DNA of 9,785 nucleotides. Origin: Spirosoma sp. (lineage in GTDB: Bacteria; Bacteroidota; Bacteroidia; Cytophagales; Spirosomataceae). Below, piece after piece: positions 1 through 6,847 of the stretch. The number at the start of each line of letters is the position of its first letter. Within the stretch, counting starts at the first letter, position 1. Location of the stretch: contig JANXVQ010000054.1 in the NCBI GenBank assembly GCA_025351545.1, forward strand, positions 1 through 9,785. The letters run 5' to 3'. The notes below the pieces were generated by a model that was given only the letters and a program-made list of their open reading frames with translations, was not told the origin of the DNA and ran no database searches. The translations under genes and the position numbers were made by a program.

Positions 1-500
1 TATTTGCCCAGGTTTTTCTCAATTATCTCCTGAAAATGACGCGCATTATAATGATGAATCTGCAAGTCGACCGTGGCTTTGTCGCCGAGGGCTTTGAGAA
101 AAGCGTAATAAATTATTTTCTTATATGAACTGAGTTTATTAAAAACGAGCAGGATTTTTAGCTTGGTATTCGTACCCGCCTGTACATAATAACCTTTACC
201 CTGCACCGACGTAATGTAACCCATTTCCCGAAGCTCGCGGTATGCTTTCTCAACGGTATCGCGGGCCAGATAATATTCGACACTCAACTCACTGATAGAC
301 GGCAACTGCTCATTGTTCTTTAGTACGCCCCGTTCTATATCGGTGATGACCGACTGCACGATTTGCTTATACTTGGGTGTCTTATCTTTCGGATTGAACT
401 GAAGCTTATAAAGCGGAGCCAACGGATTGGAGCACATATTGACCGTGCCCCCATAGGATTGACGGCGACTGATGTGTTCGGGAGTAAGTTTAGCAGTCAT
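1..500 (-). CDS. GntR-family transcriptional regulator with periplasmic-binding-protein-like C-terminal domain (3' end cut by window edge)
   Basis: Reading the minus strand from ATG at 500 gives 166 codons open to the window edge. Residues about 40-110 form a GntR-type winged helix: TPKYKQIVQSVITDIERG, then the recognition-helix region LPSISELSVEYYLARDTVEKAYREL, and the wing GKGYYV. From about residue 114 (LKILLVFNKLSSYKKIIYYAFL) the sequence matches the start of a LacI/sugar-binding-like effector domain, as in Bacteroidota GntR regulators of carbohydrate genes, rather than FCD or UTRA domains. Roughly half of the protein should lie outside the window. The first 35 residues are unlike the domain core. 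A second ATG at 437 (residue 22, MCSNPLAPLYKLQF) is a credible alternative start. It is divergent from kduI, so control of kduI and of itself is the natural inference; the effector is probably a uronate-derived sugar, but the sequence does not show this. Confidence 0.9.
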   Translation of the reverse strand, partial: MTAKLTPEHISRRQSYGGTVNMCSNPLAPLYKLQFNPKDKTPKYKQIVQSVITDIERGVLKNNEQLPSISELSVEYYLARDTVEKAYRELREMGYITSVQGKGYYVQAGTNTKLKILLVFNKLSSYKKIIYYAFLKALGDKATVDLQIHHYNARHFQEIIEKNLGK

Positions 501-601
501 AACTAGCAGGACTTAGGCATTATTCTGGGAACAGGTAATTCGTTAACCTGAATCATTGACTAAGCCATTTTATAAGTTTCAATATATTAAAACACATATA
601 G

Positions 602-618
602 AAGCAATTGCATTGCTT
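602..618. repeat. Small inverted repeat, arms AAGCAAT/ATTGCTT
   Basis: Two perfect 7-bp arms (602-608 and 612-618) surround a 3-nt loop TGC, and a short T run follows on the plus strand. It lies upstream of both divergent genes. It could be a minor protein-binding site or a weak hairpin in the regulator leader. It is not placed to terminate any gene seen here. Confidence 0.35.
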
Positions 619-745
619 TTTCTATGCAAACGTCGCCGGGAGCGTTGCCGAAAAGTATGAATGCCAGATTTTATTGTAAAAATATAGGAATTATCTATCT
701 AACAAAGTCAATTGACAGGTTGTCGCGCACATTAACTGAATTTGT

Positions 746-753
746 TATTTTTG
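746..753 (+). promoter_or_regulatory. Predicted kduI promoter -7 element (TATTTTTG)
   Basis: TATTTTTG matches the Bacteroidota primary sigma -7 consensus TAnnTTTG exactly. A possible -33 TTG lies at 720-722, a spacing of 23 bp, at the long end of what is accepted for the phylum. Transcription would start near 760, giving a leader of about 180 nt before kduI. The long palindrome at 769-800 would lie directly downstream of the start site, a good position for repression. Confidence 0.5.
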
Positions 754-768
754 TATTTATCTGAGCTA

Positions 769-800
769 AACTTACTGCTATTTATAAATAGCGGTAAGTT
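769..800. repeat. Near-perfect 32-bp palindrome, candidate operator for the GntR regulator
   Basis: The left arm AACTTACTGCTATTTA (769-784) and right arm TAAATAGCGGTAAGTT (785-800) are reverse complements except for one base pair (T776/G793, a wobble pair if transcribed). After one unpaired position the symmetry resumes with CT (766-767) and AG (802-803), making a 38-bp element. The centre is TTTATAAA with no loop, which fits a dimer-binding DNA site better than an RNA hairpin. It lies between the divergent regulator and kduI, just downstream of the predicted kduI promoter. Binding by the neighbouring regulator is inferred from position. Confidence 0.6.
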
Positions 801-900
801 CAGGCCGATTATAACTCTTTCCGTAAGCCTGGATTTTAAAAAAATGATTCAAATTAATTAAGTTTCTTGCCAGTACAGGATACTTCTGCGGAGGCAATCC

Positions 901-922
901 TGCATTATTGCATTTTAATGCA
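901..922. repeat. Overlapping TGCATT direct and inverted repeats upstream of kduI
   Basis: TGCATTA at 901-907 is the reverse complement of TAATGCA at 916-922, and a second TGCATT at 909-914 pairs with AATGCA at 917-922. The cluster ends 20 bp before the kduI ATG. It could be a leader hairpin that influences translation or a second protein-binding site. The low sequence complexity keeps confidence low. Confidence 0.3.
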
Positions 923-942
923 CTTGACAACTTAGAACACCA

Positions 943-1788
943 ATGAGTACAGCTTCATTTGAGAGCCGTTTTGCCATTTCACCTACTGAGGTAAAGGCGA
1001 TGGATACAGCTCAACTACGCCAGCATTTCCTGATAAATACTCTTTTTGTTGCAGATCAGTGCCCCTGGGTACTCTCGTTTTTCGACCGTTATCTTACGGG
1101 TGGCGCCATGCCTGTTAACGGATCTATTATATTAGAAACGCCGGAAAATTTGAAGGTCGCTTACTTTCTGGAACGGCGGGAATTGGGCATAATTAACATA
1201 GGAGGAACAGGCCGGGTTATTGCCGATGGTGAAACGTTTGAACTGGCCCGAAAAGAAGCTTTATACATTGGCCAGGGTACTCGTCAGGTTGAATTCCTGT
1301 CAGATGACGCCAGTAATCCGGCTAAGTTTTACCTCAATTCGGCCCCGGCTCACAGAAGCTATCCAAGCCGAAAAGTGTCGCGGGAGCAGGCCGAAGTTGT
1401 TGAGCTGGGTAGCATGGAGACAGCCAACCATCGGATAATCAATAAATTACTGGTAAATAGTGTACTTCCAACTTGCCAGTTGCAGATGGGCATGACCGAA
1501 TTGAAAGCGGGTAGCGTCTGGAATACCATGCCCGCTCACACCCACGACCGGCGAATGGAAGTGTACCTTTATTTCGACATCCCTCAAGGGCAGTCTGTTT
1601 GTCACTTTATGGGTGAGCCGCAGGAAACCCGCCATATCTGGATGCAAAATGAACAGGCAGTTATTTCCCCCAACTGGTCGATCCACTCCGGTGCTGGCAC
1701 GTCGAACTATACGTTTATCTGGGGCATGGCCGGTGAGAATCTGGACTATAGCGACATGGATGTTTGTCCAATAACTGAATTACGATAA
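943..1788 (+). CDS. kduI: 5-dehydro-4-deoxy-D-glucuronate isomerase (KduI)
   Basis: KduI is a cytosolic zinc-dependent cupin-fold isomerase. It converts 5-dehydro-4-deoxy-D-glucuronate, released from pectin and other uronate polymers by lyases, to 3-deoxy-D-glycero-2,5-hexodiulosonate, which KduD then reduces. The 281-residue length is normal for the family (about 280). Recognisable conserved blocks are YFLERRELGIINIGG (residues 74-88), PAKFYLNSAPAH (127-137), the metal-site motif NTMPAHTHDRRMEVY (194-208) with H199, H201 and E206, and NWSIHSGAGT (244-253) with H248. The C-terminus FIWGMAGEN...DMD is also typical. The start is firm: it is the only ATG after an in-frame stop at 925-927. kduD is not adjacent; a terminator and an outer-membrane receptor follow instead. 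Control by the divergent GntR regulator is likely. Confidence 0.97.
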   Translation: MSTASFESRFAISPTEVKAMDTAQLRQHFLINTLFVADQCPWVLSFFDRYLTGGAMPVNGSIILETPENLKVAYFLERRELGIINIGGTGRVIADGETFELARKEALYIGQGTRQVEFLSDDASNPAKFYLNSAPAHRSYPSRKVSREQAEVVELGSMETANHRIINKLLVNSVLPTCQLQMGMTELKAGSVWNTMPAHTHDRRMEVYLYFDIPQGQSVCHFMGEPQETRHIWMQNEQAVISPNWSIHSGAGTSNYTFIWGMAGENLDYSDMDVCPITELR

Positions 1789-1794
1789 AGATCA

Positions 1795-1856
1795 TATACC
1801 CGAAAGAAGGTCAAGGGAAAACCTAGTTGTTTGTCCTTGGCCTTTTTTCGGGTATA
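1795..1856 (+). terminator. Strong hairpin terminator after kduI
   Basis: A 22-bp stem, with arms 1795-1816 and 1835-1856 and an 18-nt loop, pairs throughout, including two G-U pairs. The inner part (AAGGTCAAGG with CCTTGGCCTT) is followed by a run of T within 1843-1848, as in a Rho-independent terminator. The outer part (ATACCCGAA with TTCGGGTAT) lengthens the stem beyond the usual. It starts 6 nt after the kduI stop and separates kduI from the receptor gene. Confidence 0.8.
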
Positions 1857-1943
1857 CGTTACGAAAGATAGCTTATAACTTATCCAGCAAGTGGAGTTGA
1901 TGGTAGTTTTTGACGCTGAAGACTGGTAGATGACCATCGTTTA

Positions 1944-1951
1944 TATCTTTG
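1944..1951 (+). promoter_or_regulatory. Predicted promoter -7 element of the TonB-dependent receptor (TATCTTTG)
   Basis: TATCTTTG is an exact match to TAnnTTTG. No good -33 TTG is present at the usual spacing. Transcription would begin near 1958, so translation from an in-frame GTG at 1956 is very unlikely and a start at ATG 1986 or 2010 is favoured. It lies downstream of the kduI terminator, so the receptor is probably transcribed separately. Confidence 0.5.
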
Positions 1952-2009
1952 CGTAGTGTCTACGGTTTTACCTGTCAGATCTGAAATGACTGAAGCGAAT
2001 TGCTCAACT

Positions 2010-4436
2010 ATGCATCATACCTCTACAAACTTTACGTTTTTCTTCCTCTTTTTCTTTCCTGTTCTAGTGTTCGCCCAGACAACCACACCGCCACATATGG
2101 CCTGGATACGGGGAACGCTGGTAGATGAAAAAAAAGCACCGATTCCTTTTGTCACAATTTCTCTACATCGAATTGCCGATTCTACTTTGGTAACCGGCGT
2201 CGTTGCCGATGAAGCCGGGGCATTTGCTATCCAGACTAAGCCTGGCAAATACTATCTGAAAATCAGCGTCTTGTCTTACCGGGAGAAAATTATTCCGGCC
2301 CTTACAATCGGAGATCAGGATAAACAGATTGGCACACTGGCTCTTGTTGCGAGTGCCAAACGGCTGGATGAAGTGGTGGTCAAAGGCGAAAAAAGCCAGA
2401 TGGAACTAGCCTTAGACAAACGGATATTTAACGTCGGCAAAGACTTGGCGAATGCGGGAGGGACAGCCTCTGATATTCTAAAAAACATTCCTTCGGTAGC
2501 CGTGGATGGTGATGGAAATGTTAGCCTGCGCGGGAGTAACAGCGTTCGTATTCTGATTGATGGAAAACCCTCCGGGCTGGTGAGTTTTAAGGGCGGAAGC
2601 GGCTTGCAACAACTGCAAGGCAGTATGATTGAGCGGGTTGAGGTGATCACAAACCCATCTGCACGGTATGAAGCCGAAGGTATGGGCGGCATTATTAACA
2701 TCGTCCTCAAAAAAGAACGTAAAGAAGGATTCAATGGCTCATTTGATGTGATTTCGGGCTATCCAAGCAACTTTGGCGCAGCGGCCAACATTAATTACCG
2801 CCATAAAAACCTGAATTTCTTCGTCAATTACACGGCTTCCTTTAGAAACACACCCGGCCGAAGTTCTTTGTATCAGGAAACATATAGTAATGATACTACG
2901 GTTGCCTATCGGCAAAACTCAACGAGCAACCTTAAAGGGCAGAATAATAACGCCCGCGCCGGTATTGACTACTTTTTTAGCCCAAAAAGTATTCTGACAG
3001 CCTCGTATACCTGGCGGCTCAGTAAGGGCAAACGCTTTTCAGATATTCAATACCTGGATTATAAGATCAATACAAATAACGTCTTGACGAATATAATAAA
3101 CCGGACCCAGGACGAGACCGAAACCGAACCGAATTCGGAATACGTTATAAGCTATAAAAAAACATTTGCCCGCGAAGGGCACGAACTCACCGCCGATGTG
3201 CGCTATCTTGACAACTGGGAGAAGTCAGACCAATATTTTTCGCAGAAAACACTTCTGCTAGACGGTAGCCCGTCAGGTGTTTCAAGCGTGTTGCAACGGG
3301 CCATTAATGACGAAACCGAGAAACAACTTTTAGTGCAGGTTGATTATGTTCAGCCATTTGCCAAAGATGGCAAGTTAGAAGGGGGGCTGCGCCTGAGTTC
3401 ACGGAATATGACTAACAACTATACCGTTACGCAGCAAAATTCTGATAATAGCTGGACCCAATTGCCCGGCTTGACCAATGATTTTCTATACGTCGAAAAA
3501 ATAAATGCGCTTTACGGAATCGTCGGTAATAAGGTGCGTAAGTTCTCCTATCAAATGGGTTTGCGATCCGAATGGACCGATGTAACAACGACCCTAAAGC
3601 AAACGAACGACATTAATCCTCGTAGTTATGCTAATCTGTTTCCGAGTGTACACGCGACCTACGATCTGCCGCGCCAGCATGCTTTACAGATTAGTTACAG
3701 TCGCCGGGTTCGTCGGCCACAATACAACGATTTGAGTCCATTTATGACCTTCAGTGATAACCGAAACTTTTTCAGTGGTAACCCCAATCTAAATCCTGAA
3801 TTTACGAATGCGTTTGAGATTGGTCACATCAAATACGTAGAAAAAGGGTCGATGAGTTCGTCGATTTACTACCGGCATACAACGGGAAAAATTATACGAA
3901 TCCGCCGGGTCGATGAACAGGGTAAATCGACTACTAGACCCGAGAATTTAGCTACAGAAGACTCTTATGGAGCCGAGTTTGCCGGATCATACGCTCTGTA
4001 TAAATGGTGGAAACTCGACGGGAGCGTTAATTTTTTTCGGGCTATTACGAATGGGGGTAACCTCGATGCCAGTTATCAGAGCGATACCTATAGTTGGTTT
4101 ACACGGCTGACGTCTCGCTTTACGATCGTTAAAAACACTGATTTTCAATGGCGGGGAAATTATGAAGCACCCCAGAAAACGCCACAGGGAACCCGCCAGG
4201 CCATTGCCACATTAGATCTGTCTCTCAGCAAAGACATACTCGAAAACAACGGTACGTTAGTACTCAATGTGATTGACGTATTTAATTCCCGCCGGTATCG
4301 CTCGATCACGGAGGGGGCTAATTTTTATACGGAAAGCAATTCGCAGGGCCGATTACGGCAAATTAACCTGACGTTCAATTATCGACTGCACCAAACTAAA
4401 AAGAAAGCGAAAGAGCCAGGGGAAGGGGAATTCTAA
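2010..4436 (+). CDS. TonB-dependent outer-membrane receptor with N-terminal carboxypeptidase-regulatory-like domain
   Basis: This is an outer-membrane beta-barrel protein of about 808 residues. From the ATG at 2010 it begins with a signal peptide whose hydrophobic core is FTFFFLFFFPVLVFA, with likely cleavage before Q23. Residues about 30-115 are a carboxypeptidase D regulatory-like beta-sandwich (IRGTLVDEKKAPIPFVTISL). A plug domain follows (about 120-235), with ASDILKNIPSVAVDGDGNVSLRG, VRILIDGKPSG and IERVEVITNPSARYEAEGMGGIINIVLKK. The rest is a barrel of the large Bacteroidota outer-membrane beta-barrel family, including SYSRRVRRPQYNDLSPF and NPNLNPEFTNAFEIG. No SusD-like lipoprotein follows and there is no STN domain, so this is not a standard SusC/SusD pair and the ligand cannot be named. 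Closeness to kduI hints at a sugar link, but separate promoter and terminator signals weaken this. In-frame GTG 1956 and ATG 1986 are alternative starts; 2010 gives the cleanest signal peptide. Confidence 0.92.
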   Translation: MHHTSTNFTFFFLFFFPVLVFAQTTTPPHMAWIRGTLVDEKKAPIPFVTISLHRIADSTLVTGVVADEAGAFAIQTKPGKYYLKISVLSYREKIIPALTIGDQDKQIGTLALVASAKRLDEVVVKGEKSQMELALDKRIFNVGKDLANAGGTASDILKNIPSVAVDGDGNVSLRGSNSVRILIDGKPSGLVSFKGGSGLQQLQGSMIERVEVITNPSARYEAEGMGGIINIVLKKERKEGFNGSFDVISGYPSNFGAAANINYRHKNLNFFVNYTASFRNTPGRSSLYQETYSNDTTVAYRQNSTSNLKGQNNNARAGIDYFFSPKSILTASYTWRLSKGKRFSDIQYLDYKINTNNVLTNIINRTQDETETEPNSEYVISYKKTFAREGHELTADVRYLDNWEKSDQYFSQKTLLLDGSPSGVSSVLQRAINDETEKQLLVQVDYVQPFAKDGKLEGGLRLSSRNMTNNYTVTQQNSDNSWTQLPGLTNDFLYVEKINALYGIVGNKVRKFSYQMGLRSEWTDVTTTLKQTNDINPRSYANLFPSVHATYDLPRQHALQISYSRRVRRPQYNDLSPFMTFSDNRNFFSGNPNLNPEFTNAFEIGHIKYVEKGSMSSSIYYRHTTGKIIRIRRVDEQGKSTTRPENLATEDSYGAEFAGSYALYKWWKLDGSVNFFRAITNGGNLDASYQSDTYSWFTRLTSRFTIVKNTDFQWRGNYEAPQKTPQGTRQAIATLDLSLSKDILENNGTLVLNVIDVFNSRRYRSITEGANFYTESNSQGRLRQINLTFNYRLHQTKKKAKEPGEGEF

Positions 4437-4509
4437 GTCAAACAAAAATTCGTGGTTTCTAGCCATTAATCGGGTATTTTCCCCGTAGTTTTTAAGGTTG
4501 ATACTGGTG

Positions 4510-4516
4510 TACTTTG
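4510..4516 (+). promoter_or_regulatory. Possible promoter -7 element of the phospholipase D-like gene (TACTTTG)
   Basis: TACTTTG is one base shorter than the TAnnTTTG consensus and has no matching -33 TTG at a normal distance. If active, transcription would start about 25 nt before ATG 4549, which would exclude the TTG at 4498 as a start. Confidence 0.25.
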
Positions 4517-4548
4517 TGGTAACTATAATCCGAGAACACCTCTCAACC

Positions 4549-6237
4549 ATGCGTATCCGACAACTTAATAGCGATGGCTCACTGGCTATATTGGCAGTAG
4601 CAGGCTCTTACGTAATCACACTGGGTATGAACCTGAAAGCCAGCCTGCATACACAACTGCTTGGGTTCTCGATTCAGCGTACTGACCACCTGGCCAACAG
4701 GACGGACTGGCTTCTGTCGTTCAAAGTATTTCAGGCGGTATTGCCCCATAAAGCAGTCGATGAAATGGTTTCTACGGAGCAGCATCCTATCCAGGATTTC
4801 TTTTGGTCGGATTTCACCGTTCGGCCCGGACGTTCTTATACCTACCGCATTCTGGCACGGGGTGGTGTGCCCAATATGCTTACAACATTGGCCGAATCAA
4901 CCATAACGGTTAGTACCGAGATAACAGATACAACCCAGTTGCACGACATCTATTTTAATCGCGGTGTGGCGGGTTCACAGGCGTTTGTTACCAAATTTGG
5001 CAACGGACCGTTTCCTACAATTACTACACAACACCCTGAAGTATGGACCTGGCTGAGCCGGGGATTGCAGGAGGCTATGTTTAGCTTTATTCAGCAGGCA
5101 ACCGATGCCGGATTTGGTATTAGAGCCAGCATATATGAGTTCTCCTATGAACCGGTTCTGGTTGAACTGGCGAAGGCTGAAAGCCGGGGTGCCGATGTGC
5201 AGATTATTGTCCACGATAAGGCTGGCGATGCCAGCGAAGCGAAGCAGTTAGCTACTATGGAAGCCTTGGTAACAAAAACAGGGCTGGGTGCAATAACTAC
5301 GTTTCGGAAGAACCAGGGCGATATTTCCCATAATAAATTTCTGATTTTATTAAAAAATTCCACTCCGGTGGCTGTCTGGACGGGTTCAACAAACCTGTCA
5401 GTAGGTGGTATTTTTGGTCATTCAAATGTTGGTCATATTGTGCGCGATCAGTCAGTTGCTCAGAAATATTTAACCTATTGGAACGACCTGCATAGCGATC
5501 CCGTATTAACCACGGCGCGGGCCGATACGGTACAGATCACCGCTGATCCGGTTGCGAGACAAGAACCGCCCGCTAACTCGGCCGATGCCTTTTTTAGTCC
5601 CCGCGCCCAAGTGAATCTGCTGGATTGGTATGCTGCTCTGGTTGAAACAAAAGCCAAACCAACTTTCATAACAGTTCCATTTGGATTGGATACGCGATTT
5701 GAGAAAATTTTGGCTGAACCAGAACGAACCAACCTGATTTTTGTTATTTCAGACCAGCCTGATAAAGGCCTTGATACACCCGCCATTACGGCTAACCCGG
5801 CCAACCGTACGGCCTTTGGCAGTAGCATTACTAATCCAAATGGACTGGAAAGCTGGATGAATACGGAACGATTAACAGGTCTGAATTCACGGGTTCGGTA
5901 TATTCATACGAAGTATATTTTGATTGATCCGCTCGGGTCTGACCCAATTACAATTACGGGTTCGGCTAATTTCAGCGTTAATTCGATTCAGAAAAACGAT
6001 GAAAACACCCTTGTTATTCGGGGCGACACTCGGGTGGCTGATGTTTATTTTGGAGAATTTATGCGCTTGTTTCGTCATTTCTATTTCCGGGATGTTGAAA
6101 ATTCGGTGAGCGGTGGCAGCAATCCGGACCGAATTTTTTTGAACCCAACCTCCGCTTGGGCCGACGATTTCTTTACCGCTGGAACATACTCCGAGAACGT
6201 TAGACTGTATTTTAGCGGCTCCTCCGGCGAAATTTAG
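4549..6237 (+). CDS. Phospholipase D-like protein with two HKD-type half-sites
   Basis: From ATG 4549 this is a 562-residue protein of the phospholipase D superfamily, which cleaves phosphodiester bonds in lipids or nucleic acids through paired HxK...GSxN half-sites. Half-site 1 has H261 and K263 (SHNKFLILL) followed by GSTNLS (279-284); the usual Asp of HxKx4D is Leu. Half-site 2 is complete: H453, K455, D460 (IHTKYILID), GSANFS (471-476) and the downstream QNDENTLVI. Residues 1-130 are a beta-rich N-terminal region (LGFSIQRTDH, YTYRILARGG) resembling an Ig/fibronectin-like sandwich, and the segment HDIYFNRGVAGSQAF leads into the catalytic part. No convincing signal peptide or membrane helix is visible, so a cytoplasmic location is inferred. 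The TTG at 4498 would add 17 residues and is less likely. The gene seems monocistronic, flanked by a 112-nt gap and a terminator. Substrate and physiological role are unknown. Confidence 0.88.
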   Translation: MRIRQLNSDGSLAILAVAGSYVITLGMNLKASLHTQLLGFSIQRTDHLANRTDWLLSFKVFQAVLPHKAVDEMVSTEQHPIQDFFWSDFTVRPGRSYTYRILARGGVPNMLTTLAESTITVSTEITDTTQLHDIYFNRGVAGSQAFVTKFGNGPFPTITTQHPEVWTWLSRGLQEAMFSFIQQATDAGFGIRASIYEFSYEPVLVELAKAESRGADVQIIVHDKAGDASEAKQLATMEALVTKTGLGAITTFRKNQGDISHNKFLILLKNSTPVAVWTGSTNLSVGGIFGHSNVGHIVRDQSVAQKYLTYWNDLHSDPVLTTARADTVQITADPVARQEPPANSADAFFSPRAQVNLLDWYAALVETKAKPTFITVPFGLDTRFEKILAEPERTNLIFVISDQPDKGLDTPAITANPANRTAFGSSITNPNGLESWMNTERLTGLNSRVRYIHTKYILIDPLGSDPITITGSANFSVNSIQKNDENTLVIRGDTRVADVYFGEFMRLFRHFYFRDVENSVSGGSNPDRIFLNPTSAWADDFFTAGTYSENVRLYFSGSSGEI

Positions 6238-6325
6238 CCGGATGCGGGCTTTAATAAAGAACGGTATTGGTTAACACAAAGACAGCCACTGGTTTCCGCT
6301 TATGAGATAGGGGTCGAAAACACAT

Positions 6326-6360
6326 AAAACGCCAACCAATATGGGCAGGTTAGCGTTTTT
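6326..6360 (+). terminator. Rho-independent terminator after the phospholipase D-like gene
   Basis: AAAACGCCAACC (6326-6337) pairs with GGTTAGCGTTTT (6348-6359) with one C/A mismatch around a 10-nt loop, and the T run extends to 6360. The distance from the upstream stop is 88 nt. The in-frame ATG at 6341 of the next gene falls in the loop, which argues that the true start of that gene is further downstream at 6383. Confidence 0.7.
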
Positions 6361-6382
6361 GTTCGATATTGGCCCAAAATAT

Positions 6383-6847
6383 ATGAACACTACCCCTATT
6401 TTTATAAAGCAGCTTCTGTATCAACGCTGTGAAGCATACGTGCAGAAACGAATTGATACCGCCCGACAAGCAATGGAATCCGCTCAGGAGTCGGCCAATG
6501 AAGAGTCGAAAAGCAGCGCGGGCGATAAGTACGAAACGGGCCGGGCTATGGCGCAACTCGAACGCGACCGACACGCACAACTGTTGGCCGAAGCGGTAAA
6601 ACTGGAGCAGGAATTGACCCGGCTGAATGTTGAAAAAAAGTATGCAATCATCCAGCCGGGTAGTTTGGTAAACACGAATCGGGGTGCTTTTTTTATTAGC
6701 ATCAGCGCCGGAAAACTTTTCCTTGACGGAACCGATTATTTCGCTATTTCGGCCGCGTCACCTATTGGTACACTCTTGTCGGGTCATAAAACAGGCGATG
6801 CCGTTACGTTCAATAATGTTCAGTATCAGGTACTTGATGTAGCTTAA
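6383..6847 (+). CDS. Small Gre-factor-like protein (coiled coil plus GreA/GreB-type C-terminal domain)
   Basis: From ATG 6383 this is a 154-residue protein. Residues about 9-82 are predicted to be a helical hairpin rich in Glu, Gln and Ala; residues about 90-154 resemble the C-terminal domain of GreA/GreB, especially YFAISAASPIGTLLSGHKTGDAVTFNNVQYQVLDV against the GreA pattern of a 'SP.G..L.GK..GD' block followed by a final beta strand. The hairpin turn carries AGDKYETGRAMAQLE, with D48 and E51 in the same G-D-x-x-E spacing as the acidic tip residues of GreA (D41, E44). Close Bacteroidota relatives are, from memory, often mislabelled '3-oxoacyl-ACP synthase'; no ketosynthase feature is present. 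A role in RNA polymerase rescue or another secondary-channel function is inferred. The alternative ATG at 6341 lies inside a terminator. The gene ends one base before the convergent amidohydrolase. Confidence 0.75.
   Translation: MNTTPIFIKQLLYQRCEAYVQKRIDTARQAMESAQESANEESKSSAGDKYETGRAMAQLERDRHAQLLAEAVKLEQELTRLNVEKKYAIIQPGSLVNTNRGAFFISISAGKLFLDGTDYFAISAASPIGTLLSGHKTGDAVTFNNVQYQVLDVA

Larger units (their letters stand above)
501..942. promoter_or_regulatory. Divergent intergenic region between the GntR regulator and kduI
   Basis: This 442-bp AT-rich stretch holds no gene that I can support. It contains a TAnnTTTG promoter element pointing toward kduI (746-753), a long palindrome (769-800), and smaller inverted repeats at 532-550, 602-618 and 901-922. 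For the regulator, reading the minus strand, a weak element TATATTG sits at 586-580; it lacks one base of the consensus, so no regulator promoter is called. No Shine-Dalgarno sequence lies at a useful distance from either start. GGAGG at 890-894 is too far (about 48 nt) from the kduI ATG. Confidence 0.75.

Noticed and set aside
532..550. Imperfect inverted repeat CAGGT/ACCTG upstream of the regulator start as an autoregulatory operator
   Set aside because: Only 5 bp pair in register and it does not resemble the 769-800 palindrome.
2315..2734. 139-codon open frame on the minus strand
   Set aside because: It is antisense to the well-supported plug domain of the receptor and its translation shows no family features.
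4471..4495. CGGG/CCCG hairpin followed by a T run after the receptor gene, as a terminator
   Set aside because: The stem is only 4 bp and the T run is interrupted; it is too weak to call as a terminator.
5475..5828. 117-codon open frame on the minus strand
   Set aside because: It is antisense to the phospholipase D-like gene, whose frame and motifs are convincing; it has no recognisable domain.
6223..6242. Perfect 6-bp inverted repeat TCCGGC/GCCGGA spanning the stop of the phospholipase D-like gene
   Set aside because: No T tract follows and part of it is coding; a better terminator lies at 6326-6360.
4549..6847. Phospholipase D-like gene plus small coiled-coil gene as an anti-phage or toxin-immunity module
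   Set aside because: A terminator separates them, the small protein fits a Gre-like housekeeping family, and no other defence or toxin-delivery gene is present.
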